Part shown: piece by piece, positions 37,627 through 47,878 of the stretch
How the letters are laid out: every line of letters starts with the position of its first letter
How positions within the stretch are numbered: position 1 is the first letter of the stretch
From: Arachis hypogaea
Lineage: Eukaryota > Streptophyta > Magnoliopsida > Fabales > Fabaceae
Length of the DNA: 64,000 nt
Direction: 5' to 3'
NCBI RefSeq assembly: GCF_003086295.3
Contig: NC_092038.1
Coordinates: 126,507,518-126,571,517, forward strand
Program-made: the position numbers and the translations under genes
Notes under the pieces: model-generated
What the model was told of the DNA's origin: nothing
Database searches by the model: none
What the model saw: the letters and a program-made list of their open reading frames with translations, nothing else

Positions 37627-37645
37627 TTGGCGCCATTGCCGGGGA
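37627..37645 (+). promoter_or_regulatory. primer binding site of the inner retrotransposon
   Basis: ttggcgccattgccgggga directly follows the CA end of the partial LTR, as expected for a tRNA-complementary primer site. The form is like those of Tat and Athila elements; I do not assign the tRNA firmly. Confidence 0.75.
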
Positions 37646-37667
37646 TCCTGGAAGTCATCCCATCACC

Positions 37668-40600
37668 ATGGCGGATGACCATGACAACGACCATGATTCA
37701 GGTTTGGAAGATAGAAAGCCGCACAAGAACGTGGATGTTACACTCAAAGATACTCTGGAGCCCAACGGGGACAAAAATTCATCAAATCCAGGAGTGATAG
37801 AGGTGCTTCAAGATCGATTAAAGCAACTCGAGAAAGAAGCCCAACACCAACGCGAAAAAGAAGAGGATCTGCATCGGGAGATAAGGCGACGCCGAGAATT
37901 AGAAGATAAACTTGTAAAACTCGAAGCCGATCTCAAAACTAAAGCTACTCGATCCACTCCAGAGGATAGCTCTTGCAAGGATCAAGATCCATTCACCAAG
38001 GAAATTATGAAGACCAAAATCCCAAAGGACTTCAAACTTCCGGATATGAATCTGTATGACGGCACTTCAGACCCCAACCATCATCTTAGCAATTTCATAA
38101 GTAGAATGTACCTCACTGATGCCTCGGATGCAGTTTTCTGCAAGGCCTTTCCAACAACTCTTACCAAGACAGCCATTAGATGGTTCGACAGCCTACCTCC
38201 AAAGTCCATCTCAAGCTTCGACGACCTGGTCAAAAAGTTCTTGGCCAGATTTTCCATACAAAAAGATAAGGCTAAACACGCACCCAGCCTACTAGGAATC
38301 AAGCAAGGAGATCGGGAGAGTCTTCATAACTACATGGAAAGATTCAACAAAACATGCATGGGCATACAAAGTCTACCAACAGAAGCTGCCATTATGGGCC
38401 TTATAAATGGCCTACGAGAAGGACCGTTTAGCCAATCTATATCAAAGAAGTACCATGCATCCCTGGACGGAGTACAAGAACGGGCGCAGAAGTACATCAA
38501 GATGGAGGAGAATTCTCGACTTGGGGAAGCCTCGAGGTTTGGTTCCGCCTACCGAGATAAAAATAAAAAATCCAAGAAAAAGGAAGATCGCTCCGGGGAA
38601 AAAATCAAAAAATATCATAACTACACCCCTCTTAGGGTATCCTTGGTAGGTGTTTACAAAGAAGTCTGCCATACAGAAAAAATACCCCCAACTCGGCCAC
38701 TCAAAGGCAAAAGAGGAGGAGGAAATCGGAACGAATACTGTGAGTATCATCGAGTCCAAGGACATTCCACTAACGAATGCTTTGACTTGAAAAATGTCAT
38801 AGAAAAATTAGTAAGAGAAGGAAAACTAGATCGGTTTTTGGCCAACCGGGACGAAGAGCCAAGAAAAAGAAGAAGGGATGAAGATGTCGGACGGTCTGAG
38901 CGATCACCTCGCACACCGGAGAGACACGTCCACGTGATACACGGCAGATTTGCGGGAGGAGGAATCTCCAAATCATCTCGCAAGCGACACCTCAAAGAAG
39001 CATACCATGTCAAAGGAAAGAAGGAGGCGCCAGACATCCCAGCAATCACGTTTACCAAAAAAGACGCATCCGGAATCATCTCAGGACACGACGACTCTAT
39101 GGTCATCACTATCATACTGGCAAACGCCAACCTCCACCGTACATTAATTGACCAAGGAAGCTCCGCCGACATCTTATTCAAAACTGCCTTCGACAAGCTC
39201 GGCTTAGAAGAAAAAGAGCTAAGAGCATACCCGTACAGCCAGTTCGGACTTGGGGATACCCCAGTACAACCACTGGGATACGTATCGCTACATACAACCT
39301 TTAGAAAGGGGAACCAATCCAGAACACTCAAGATAGACTACATTGTGGTCGACATAAGCTCAGCCTACAATACCTTAATAGGTCAGACAACGTTAAACCA
39401 ACTCGGTACAATAGTTTCAACTCCACATCTATGTATGAAATTCCCAACTGCAGAAGGAATAGCTACAATAAAAGCAGATCAAAAGATGGTGCGTCGCTGT
39501 TATAACGAAAGTCTAAACCTCAGAGGCGAAGGAGGAGAGTTCCACACAATCGAACTTGGTGGAGTTCAGAGGCAAGAAGAACTCTGTCCACAACCCGAAG
39601 GTGAAGTAAAGAAAGTTCAGATCGGAGACAACTCGAATAAGACAACTAATATTGGCATGATCTTGAAAGGAGATGCAAAGGAATCACTCATACAGTTCCT
39701 ACGAGATAATGTTGATCTCTTCGCATGGAAAGCTGCCGACATGCCAGGCATAGATCCCGAACTGATGAGCCACAAGTTGGCAGTCTATCCGGGATCCCGG
39801 CCAGTACCACAAAAACGAAGAAAACTCGGGCCAGAACAGTCTCAGACTGTAGCAGAACAGGTGCAAGCACTACTAGAGGCAGGGTTCATAAGAGAAGTTA
39901 AGTTCCCACTATGGCTAGCAAATGTCGTCTTGGTGAGAAAGTCAAATGGGAAGTGGCGAATGTGCACCGACTACACCGACCTCAGCAAAGCCTGCCTAAA
40001 AGACCCTTATCCACTCCCAAGCATCGATGCTCTACTAGATGCCTCATCGGGATATAAGTATCTCTCGTTTATGGACGCATACTCGGGGTACAACCAGATC
40101 CCAATGTATCCACCGGATCAAGAAAAAACCTCATTTTTAACACCCAAAGCAAACTATTGTTACATCGTAATGCCTTTCAGCCTTAAGAACGTGGGAGCTA
40201 CTTATCAGAGGCTAATGAATAAGGTCTTCACAGATCACATCGGAAAAATCATGGAGGTCTACGTGGATGACATGCTGATAAAGACACAAAGTGAAGAAAC
40301 ATTACTGTCCAACTTGGTTCAAGTATTCGACACCATACGGAAGCATGGCATGCGACTTAACCCAGCTAAATGCACCTTCGCCTTGGAAGCAGGTAAGTTC
40401 TTGGGCTTCATGCTCACACAAAGAGGAATCGAGGCAAATCCAGATAAATGCCAGGCCATACTCAACATGAAGAGCCCAACCTGCGTCAAAGAGGTACAAC
40501 AACTCAATGGGAGATTGGCGGCCTTGTCCAGATTCCTAGCAGGGTCAGCGATAAGATCCCTCCCTTTCTACGCTACTTTAAGGAAGGGAAAGAACTTCGA

Positions 40601-42794
40601 GTGGACAACGGAATGTGAGCAAGCCTTCCGAGACTTCAAAGAATTCTTGGAACTGCCACCTATCCTATCTCGACGACGAGAAGGAGAACCACTCATATTG
40701 TACCTCGCAGTAAGAAGCCGGGCAATAGCCTCAGCACTAATTAGAGAAGACGAGGGTGGGCAACAACCTGTTTACTTCATTAACAAAGCACTGCAGGGGT
40801 CAGAACTGAACTACCAGAAAATAGAGAAGTTTGCATACGCTCTCATACTCACATCCCGACGACTTCACCCGTACTTCCAAGCGCATACCATTAAGGTTCG
40901 GACCAACCAGTCCATAAAGGGGATATTGCAGAAAACAGATCTAGCAGAAAGAATCTTACAGTGGGCAATCGAGTTGTCCGAGTTTGACCTCCAATACGAG
41001 GCGCGAACAGCCATTAAATCACAATACCTAGATGACTTCATTGCAGAATTCACAGACACCCCGGAGATCCCCATAGAGTGGAATATATACGTGGACGGCT
41101 CCTCGAATAAAATCAGAAGTAGTGCAGGTGTGATAATCGAAAGCAACCAAGGAACCCAACTTGAGCTTTCCCTCAAATTCGGATTCTCGGCCTCAAACAA
41201 CCAGGCAAAATATGAAGCGTTATTAGCTGGTTTGAAGCTGGCTAGAGAAGTTGGAGCTCGGAAACTCAACATCTACAGCGATTCATAAGTCGTTACCTCA
41301 CAAATAACAGGGAGCTACTAAGCCAAAGATCCTACAATGAAAAAGTATTTGGATAAAACTAAGGAACAGCTCAGACAACTCGGGGAATATAGGATCTGCT
41401 ACATACCCCACGAGCAAAACGTCCGAGCTGACGCACTCTCAAAACTAGCCAGCACCAAACCAGGGGGCAACAATAGAAGCCTCATCCAGGAAATACTGCA
41501 GAACCCATCAATATCGGGAGAAGAAAAAGTCCTAGCCATAACAGGTCGGGATCAAGGATGGATGACCCCCATAATTAATTACCTCAAAACAGAAGCTCTC
41601 CCTACAGATGAAAAAGAGGCAAAGAGGTTAAAAAGGGAGGCACAGTACTACACCATCATAAACAACACCATGTACAAAAGAGGGATCTCAATACCATTGT
41701 TAAAGTGCGTACCGACCTCCAAAACAAAGGAAGTCTTGGAGGAAGTACACAGCGGCATTTGCGGCAATCATCTTGGAGCGTAAGCTCTCATCAAAAAGGT
41801 ACTTCGGGCGGGATTCTATTGGCCAAATCTACGAAAGGAAGCTACAGAATTTGTAAAGACATGTCGACCATGCCAGAAGTATGCCAACTTTAACATCGCC
41901 CCGTCGGAAAAACTCATCAGTGTAACCTCACCCTGGCCATTTGCAAAGTGGGGACTCGATCTTCTCGGACCCTTTCCACAGGGATCGGGACAAGTAAAAT
42001 TCCTCATAGTAGGGGTAGATTATTTCACAAAATGGATCGAGGCAGAACCCCTAGCCAACGCCACTGCTCAAAGAAGTCGGAAATTCCTATATAGGAACAT
42101 CGTTACAAGGTTTAAGGGTCCCATACTCCATCACCACACACAATGGCACCCAATTCACAGATGCAGGCTTCAGAAAACTAGTGGCCGACTTGAATATAAA
42201 ACACCAGTTCACCTCCGTCGAACATCCCCAAGCCAATGGACAAGCCGAAGCGGCCAACAAAGTCATATTGGCCGGGCTGAAGCGGAGACTGCAAGAAGCA
42301 AATGGAACTTAGGCCGAGGAACTTCCACAAGTCCTATGGGCGTATCGAACAACCCCCCATTCTATTACAAACGAATCACCATTTCGATTAGCATACGGAG
42401 TGGAGGCAATGATTCCAATAGAAGTCGAGGAAGGGTCTCCCCGAGCAGTCCACTACAGTGAAAAAACCAACTCTCAACTTCAAAGAGAAGAGCTCGACTT
42501 ACTTCCAGAAATCCAAGAAAGAGCTCGGATCAGAGAAGAAGCACTAAAGCGGCGAATGGCTTCCAGGTATAATCAAAAGGTAGTGCCAAGAGGTTTTGCT
42601 GAGAATGATCTCATCTTAATCCGAAATGATATTGGAACAATCGACCTGGAGAAGGAAAGCTGGTAGCCAACTGGAAAGGACCCTACCGAGTCACAGAAGT
42701 GCTCGGGAAGGGCTACTACAGACTGTCCAAACTCGAGGGACGAGAACTCCCCAGATCATGGCACGCCTGTAACCTAAGAAGGTACTATAGCTAG
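37668..42794 (+). pseudogene. gag-pol polyprotein of the inner Tat-type element, nonsense-broken
   Basis: The first open frame (37668-41288, 1206 codons) covers gag (coiled coil at about residues 45-95; retrotransposon gag domain at about 115-265; zinc knuckle of the form C-x2-H-x4-H-x4-C at 38739-38780), protease (DQGSS at about residue 495), reverse transcriptase (YVDD at about 865), RT-linked RNase H, and the start of a second, archaeal-type RNase H (YVDGSS, about 1141). It ends at TAA 41286-41288. The frame continues past further stops at 41319 and 41781 and a TAG near 42310. Integrase follows: CRPCQKYANF for zinc binding, VGVDYFTKW and HPQANGQAEA in the core, ending SWHACNLRRYYS. Frameshifts lie near 42108 and 42645. 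Several stops fit a single C-to-T or G-to-A change. The start is the first ATG 22 bp after the primer site. Confidence 0.9.
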
Positions 42795-43325
42795 GACAGG
42801 TAAAAGATCTCATCACAAGATGCATTCTTTTTCCTAAAAAAGTTTTTTAATGAGGCGTCAAGATTGAGATTTAATCCGACTTAAGGGTACGGAAAACTCC
42901 CGCATGTATATATTTGCACTTTCTTTGAATAAAATACATTTCAGATATTCTACAAATTCCCAAGACGCATTAATCTAAAGCATTCATCATCCGATTATAA
43001 AGCAACGGATCAACAGAAAGTGAAGAACAGATTCACTGTACAATCTTGATAGGAATGATCGACTGACAAAGGTGAAAATGCGATTCACCTAAATGACGAT
43101 CAAACCGGGACAAAAACCACCATCTACAAATCGGCAAAGATGAACACAGAATAATGCAAGAAGTTATCGAAAGTGATCCCAAAAAGAACCTGACGAGGTC
43201 TTATGGATTGCTATATAATAACTTAAAAAGACTGGCCGACACTAAAAAGTCAGACCAAGTCAACCCAAGTTATCAGTAAATCCCTGGAAAGAGGTCTGGC
43301 CAACCCTATTAAAGAGGAATTGCCA
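42795..43325. other. non-coding spacer after pol in the inner element
   Basis: No open frame. It contains scattered variants of the repeat unit that becomes a clean array from 43326. Confidence 0.6.
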
Positions 43326-43967
43326 TAACTTAGAAGAGATCGACCTAACGAAGTCGGTCCCCTACAAGACAAGTTATAAAAGTAATTCCTGAAAGAGACC
43401 TGACAAAGGTCCAAGAAAGAGGATTACAAAAATAACTTAGAAGAGATCGACCTAACGAAGTCGGTCTCCTACAAGACAAGTTATTAAAGTAATCCCTGAA
43501 AGAGACCTGACAAAGGTCTAAGAAAGAGGATTACAAAAATAACTTAGAAGAGATCGACCTAACGAAGTCGGTCTCCTACAAGACAAGTTATAAAAGTAAT
43601 CCCTTAAAGAGACCTGACAAAGGTCCAAGAAAGAGGATTACAAAAATAACTTAGAAGAGATCGACCTAACGAAGTCGGTCTCCTACAAGACAAGTTATAA
43701 AAGTAATCCCTTAAAGAGACCTGACAAAGGTCCAAGAAAGAGGATTACAAAAATAACTTAGAAGAGATCGACCTAACGAAGTCGGTCTCCTACAAGACAA
43801 GTTATAAAAGTAATCCCTGAAAGAGACCTGACGAAGGTCCAAGAAAGAGGATTACAAAAATAACTTAGAAGAGATCGACCTAACGAAGTCGGTCTCCTAC
43901 AAGACAAGTTATAAAAGTAATTCCTGAAAGAGACCTGACAAAGGTCCAAGAAAGAGGATTACAAAAA
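43326..43967. repeat. six tandem 107-bp repeats in the inner retrotransposon
   Basis: Units starting taacttagaagagatcgacc begin at 43326, 43433, 43540, 43647, 43754 and 43861, exactly 107 bp apart, with a partial seventh at 43968. Units differ at only a few bases. Each contains cgacctaacgaagtcggt, reminiscent of motifs in the LTR. The array separates pol from the antisense gene. Confidence 0.95.
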
Positions 43968-44357
43968 TAACTTAGAAGGGGACCAACATAAAGAAATCGG
44001 TTATGTGACGCTAAAAATACAAGCAAAAGCGAGAAAACCGAGAAACAAGTTGGACCCATACAGTCACGGCCTCAAAGGATCCAAGTTACAAACAATAAGT
44101 GCAAAAGCAATCCAAAGAGGTCAAGCAGCAAGATTCTAACACTCTCAGAAGCCAGAAGAGATACCATGTTAAAGCGCAATGGAAGCATAGTATAATAAAG
44201 CTTCAAGAGGCTACCAAAATCTACCTCAGAAAGCTACTTTTGTTTTTCAAAGTAAAAGTTGCCAGGTAGGAAACTAAAAAGCGTCAGCAGTTAAACAAAA
44301 CAATAAAGTTCAAAAGCCCACAAACCGGGCTATTTACACAAATACTTAAAAAGAAGA
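43968..44357. other. non-coding stretch between the 107-bp array and the antisense gene end
   Basis: No open frame of note; probably the 3' untranslated part of the antisense gene and the end of the array. Confidence 0.5.
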
Positions 44358-46228
44358 TCAGCAAAGATCGGGAGCCTTCCCGGTAGCATCAGTACGGGGA
44401 GAAGGAGGGCGAGTCTGAATAGGCACAGCATCTACAGTTCCATCATCCCGGTTCAGAATCTGACAATCCGGATCAGACATAACTAGAGGAACCGAGGAGG
44501 TCAACACCTTGATAGAAGGCACTGGGGGAGGTTCAACATCATCATCGGGATCATCTGGGACAATCTTGCCATCCTTTACTACGTTATCAAGACTAACCAG
44601 AGTCAAATTGGCATCAGGAGCAACAATCCGGAACTGCTCCATCAGGTTCTCAGAGGCGGCAGTCACGCTGCCCACAAGGTGACCCTGAAGCTCGGCATAA
44701 TTAACCCGAGCAGTTTCCAAATCATCCCGGAGATGCATCAACTCCCTATAAGCTAAGACATAGCTATCCTTGTGCTTCAGTGCCATGTCCTCAGCCAACT
44801 TCAAAGAAGCAGCCAAGGCAATAGAGCTGGCCTTCTCACCCTCCAGTTCCTTCTCTACCTTTACCAACTTCACCTCCAACTCATCCTTCAGACCCTTGAT
44901 CCGATCAAATTCTGATTTGGCCTCCTCCATGAAAGATTTTGTGGCATGAATCGGGATCCCCTGAACAGTTCGGAAAATAGCCGCACCCATATGTGCCATT
45001 TTCACACTACTTTTGGTGATAAAATCTAGATGCTGAAGAAGAGACACATCGTCCATGGAGAGCCCACCATAGGGGGCAATTTGCTGGTCAACAAACTCGA
45101 CAGCATCAAAATCCGGGGTATCCAGGTTAAAGGGCTCGGATGTTTTTTACTTTTTTAAGGGAGGAGCACCAGAAGCAACGGCAGAAGTCTGTGGAGGATT
45201 GACCTGACAAAACCGAGGAGTAGGAATTGCTTTCCTCGGCTCGGGGGAACTCGACACAGGAGGCTTCATTGGGACCTGAGAAGATCCCTCTCCGGCCACC
45301 TTGCCCGAGATGTTCAGAGCAGCAGTTGCCTTCTTTGCCTTTTTAAAGGCCTTCATGGAGTCGTTGTTCTTTGACATCTCTGCAAATACAGAATCAGCCA
45401 CAGTAAAGAGTTACAATTACAATAAAAGGAAGAAAAAATTAAGAAACAAGTCAGACAAGTACCCAAAACAGTCCAAACCAAGGACGGGTCATTCAAAAAC
45501 CTTTTTGTATCAAGATGGGGTGGTTCCCCCCATAGATCCTCAAGAACAACAACAAAGGCACGCTCAACATCATCAAGCATCTCCCAGGTATAGCGAGACA
45601 CTCTCACATCCCTCTGCCACTCTAGAGGGAAAGAAGGCTCATCATTTTCATCAAGAAAAAAGGGGCGGGCTCCCTCGACAGCACGAACCCTAAAGAAGTA
45701 ATTCTTGAAGTCCTTAAAGGACTCATCATACATAGCAAAAACTTTATGGCCCTGGGCGGACCTGAAAGAAACCCAAGAAGCTTTCTTTTTTGAAGAACCG
45801 CCAGGCTTGGTGGAAACAAACAAATATAGGAAAAGAGTCTGAGAGGGTGTTACATCTAATTCTCGGCAGAGAAGCTGAAAATTTTTAATAAAACCCCAGG
45901 AATTTGGGTGAAGCTGGGATGGGGCAATATTACACAACCACAACAGGTCGGTCTCGAAAGCAGTAAAAGAAAAAGTAACGTTCAACTGACTGAAGAAGTA
46001 TTCATAGGCATAGAAGAAGGGACGCTTCCTCTCGAAGGAAGTCAGAAAACAAACTCTCTTATCAGAATCAGGAGCAACAAGCTCATAATCCTCCTCATGA
46101 GCACTGTTACCACAAATCCTATGGCGCTTCCTCAGCTCTGTGCAAAATTCAGCATCTACAATAGAAACACACAATAAAACAAGGGAGTCCAGCCAATCGG
46201 ACATCCCCTCGAGAACTCTGGAAGACAT
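44358..46228 (-). pseudogene. antisense spliced gene of the inner Tat-type element (Transposase_28-like), one nonsense codon
   Basis: Exon 1 runs 46228-45463 (MSSRVLEGMSDWLDS...), the intron 45462-45380 (GT...TTTGCAG), exon 2 45379-44358; together 596 codons. The phases join exactly (TVL, E, MSKNN). One in-frame TAA (45147-45149) interrupts exon 2, and the frame stays open on both sides of it. Exon 1 holds a globular domain with NVTFSFTAFE and APSQLHPNSWGF, resembling the Pfam 'putative gypsy type transposon' family (Transposase_28, from memory). Exon 2 has a low-complexity linker, then a long coiled coil (FDRIKGLKDELEVKLVKVEK onward) and an acidic Pro-rich tail. The protein matches the gene at 29324-31115 in the outer element. 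Upstream is a CT-rich leader with an apparent leader intron (donor ag/gttagt near 46798, acceptor ttgtag near 46275). Function unknown; antisense extra frames are known in Tat elements. Confidence 0.75.
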
Positions 46229-47217
46229 CTCTATAATGTTATTTCGAGAAGAGATGAGGCCAACTACTCCTACAAGTAAGAAAAGAAGATGGGGTTACTA
46301 AAAACATCTCGGACAAAGGAGAAAACAACTCAATACGATACAGGCGAACACACAGAAAAGGAAAACCCCAAGACTCAAACCAAAGTCCTGGGGCATCTTT
46401 TGGAGGCAATAATAAAGCAAGGTTTCTAGGAAAAATCTACTTCTCGCATCCTAGCACCTCTCAAAACAAGAAAAGAAGGCTTCAAATAACAAGCATTTTT
46501 CCATCAAAGCAAAACACAAAAAGTCATAAAAAACATTGCCTTACAGTCTAAACTAGCAAAAACCATCCCTAAAACATCAAACACGCCAAGCAGAGACCAT
46601 TAAAGATGCAACCCTTTTCAGAATCAAGTAAAAGCAAAAAGGATCATGCAGAAGATGGAGAAACTCCCAGAACGCACATTTCAACAAATCTAGGGCACAA
46701 TGGAAACAGAAAGATCCAAACTTTCTCTAAAAGGAGGATCAAAATCAAAACCTCATCACGAAAACAAAAACAAAGAGAAAGCACGAAATGGGACTAACCT
46801 GGAGACAAAAGAAGCTACGAGAAAGAAAAATGGAGGCACAGAAATGAAAGCTGCCCAGAAAATCGCCAAACAAAAGCCGCAACATAAGAAAGCAGAAGCA
46901 CAAAACAGAGAGCGAAGAGAGCGGAGAAAAGAAGTTATGAAAAGGGCGAAGGAGAGAAACCGTTTTTGGGTTTTCAAAATCAAAAAATAAAGAGCCTAAG
47001 GGAAACAGGGCAATTAATGTTAAAATTAATGAAGGCATTAAACCCTCGCACGTTTCCAAAGTGCCGATACAAAAGCGCGCGCTTTTAGAGGAAAAACGTT
47101 CTACATTCAAAAGCTTCTACAAAGGAATCGACAAAATGCTTGAGTTCGGCTTCACTAGAGAAGGACCGAAGTCCAGGACTCGACCTCAACAAAAAGACCG
47201 AGCTCAAGCAGGGGCAC
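46229..47217. other. 5' leader of the antisense gene and 3' untranslated end of the inner element
   Basis: On the minus strand this is CT-rich with an aggttagt donor-like site, fitting a spliced leader for the antisense gene. Plus-strand frames at 46606-46990 are Lys/Arg-rich shadows of that leader. Just before the 3' LTR the purine-rich caagcaggggcac may be the polypurine tract. Confidence 0.5.
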
Positions 47218-47756
47218 TGTTCATACCCTGGGTCGAGCTGTCCAACCCGGGATGTTCTACAGACAAAGCGACCGACCTCTTTAGGTCAAGCGGACCGACT
47301 TCTTCGCAAAGAACTCGGTCCAAATCGACAGGAAAGCCCAAAGAAGGGCCCAACTCAAGGAATACGATCCCGATCCAAGGGCAGCCCAAGCCTATAGAGA
47401 TAAGGGCGGTTCCATGGAAGATAAGCTGACCTCGACAAAAGATAAGATAAGATAAGATAACTAACTTATCTTATCTAAAGAAGGTCACATCTCACCATTA
47501 TAAATACACTGGAGCACCCAGGTATAACTGATACTCTGATTCTACTCAATACCTGTTTAATACCCTTGCTAACTTAAGCATTGGAGTCCCTTGCAGGTAC
47601 CCTTACCCTTCGGTGACAAGGGATCAGCAGCATTCTTAGTTCCACAAGTCGGACACACCAGCTCCAGCTGCTACACACCTGCCGGACACGTCGGCTCCGA
47701 CCAGCACAGAAGATCTCGTCCGAGATTGACCTACAGTTTCAGGTAAACCCTCGGAA
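47218..47756 (+). repeat. 3' LTR of the inner retrotransposon
   Basis: Starts TGTTCATACCCTGGG and matches 36735-37275 throughout. The final bases (ctcggaa, then taat) differ from the ctcggaaca of the 5' copy. Confidence 0.9.
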
Positions 47757-47815
47757 TAATCCATTGACCCAATAGTCTGACCGAGTCGATCACCGGTTCG
47801 GTTCTGACAACTATG

Positions 47816-47823
47816 CTTGGTAT
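47816..47823. repeat. 8-bp target duplication of the hAT-like element, right
   Basis: cttggtat; partner of 35382-35389. Confidence 0.65.
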
Positions 47824-47873
47824 GACCCGATGCACTTGCCAGTTAGTTTGTGGTTAGAAATTTCGCACCAAAC

Positions 47874-47878
47874 TTTGA
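47874..47878. repeat. target duplication of the solo LTR, right
   Basis: tttga; partner of 33875-33879. Confidence 0.75.

Larger units (their letters stand above)
36735..47756 (+). mobile_element. inner Ty3-gypsy (Tat-type) LTR retrotransposon, plus orientation
   Basis: LTRs are 36735-37275 and 47218-47756 and differ at roughly 15-20 sites of about 540 by my eye count, so this is a fairly young insertion. Flanks ctaat (36730-36734) and (a)taat (47757-47760) give a weak target duplication; the last bases of the 3' LTR look altered. Order: 5' LTR, a partial second LTR copy, primer binding site, gag-pol (37668-42794), a 107-bp tandem array, antisense gene (44358-46228), 3' LTR. The double RNase H places it in the Tat lineage. 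Pol carries nonsense codons, so the copy is defective. Confidence 0.9.
35390..47815. mobile_element. non-autonomous hAT-like DNA element, split by the inner retrotransposon
   Basis: The element is 35390-36734 plus about 47757-47815. Terminal repeats are cattgttgtcagaaccg at the left and, reverse-complemented, catagttgtcagaaccg at the right: 15 of 17 match, and both begin CA as hAT ends do. Subterminal DNA at both ends is rich in CCGGTT and GGTTCAACC-type motifs. I see no transposase domain. A CT-rich part (35630-36080) has overlapping Cys/Leu-rich frames, probably leader-like or chance. The part at 36080-36660 is a degenerate repeat of a tttaatacttgattgtt-type unit. Confidence 0.7.
33880..47873. 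mobile_element. solo LTR inserted in the outer retrotransposon, itself split
   Basis: The LTR consists of 33880-35389 plus 47824-47873, about 1.56 kb in all. It starts tgcgtgagcatcc and ends ttcgcaccaaac, flanked by tttga on both sides. It has no gag-pol of its own. A TATA-like gatataaaaggg at 34587 is followed by an R-type hairpin (cagcccttcgggctc). The U3 part carries repeated ccacgctgaacttgg units. Recombination between two LTRs of a full element is the usual origin. It is interrupted near its 3' end by the hAT-like element. Confidence 0.75.

Noticed and set aside
43326..43967. 107-bp array as a CRISPR or centromeric satellite
   Set aside because: Contiguous identical units without spacers, only six, and wholly inside a retrotransposon.
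46606..46990. Lys/Arg-rich plus-strand frames before the 3' LTR
   Set aside because: They are the complement of the CT-rich leader of the antisense gene.
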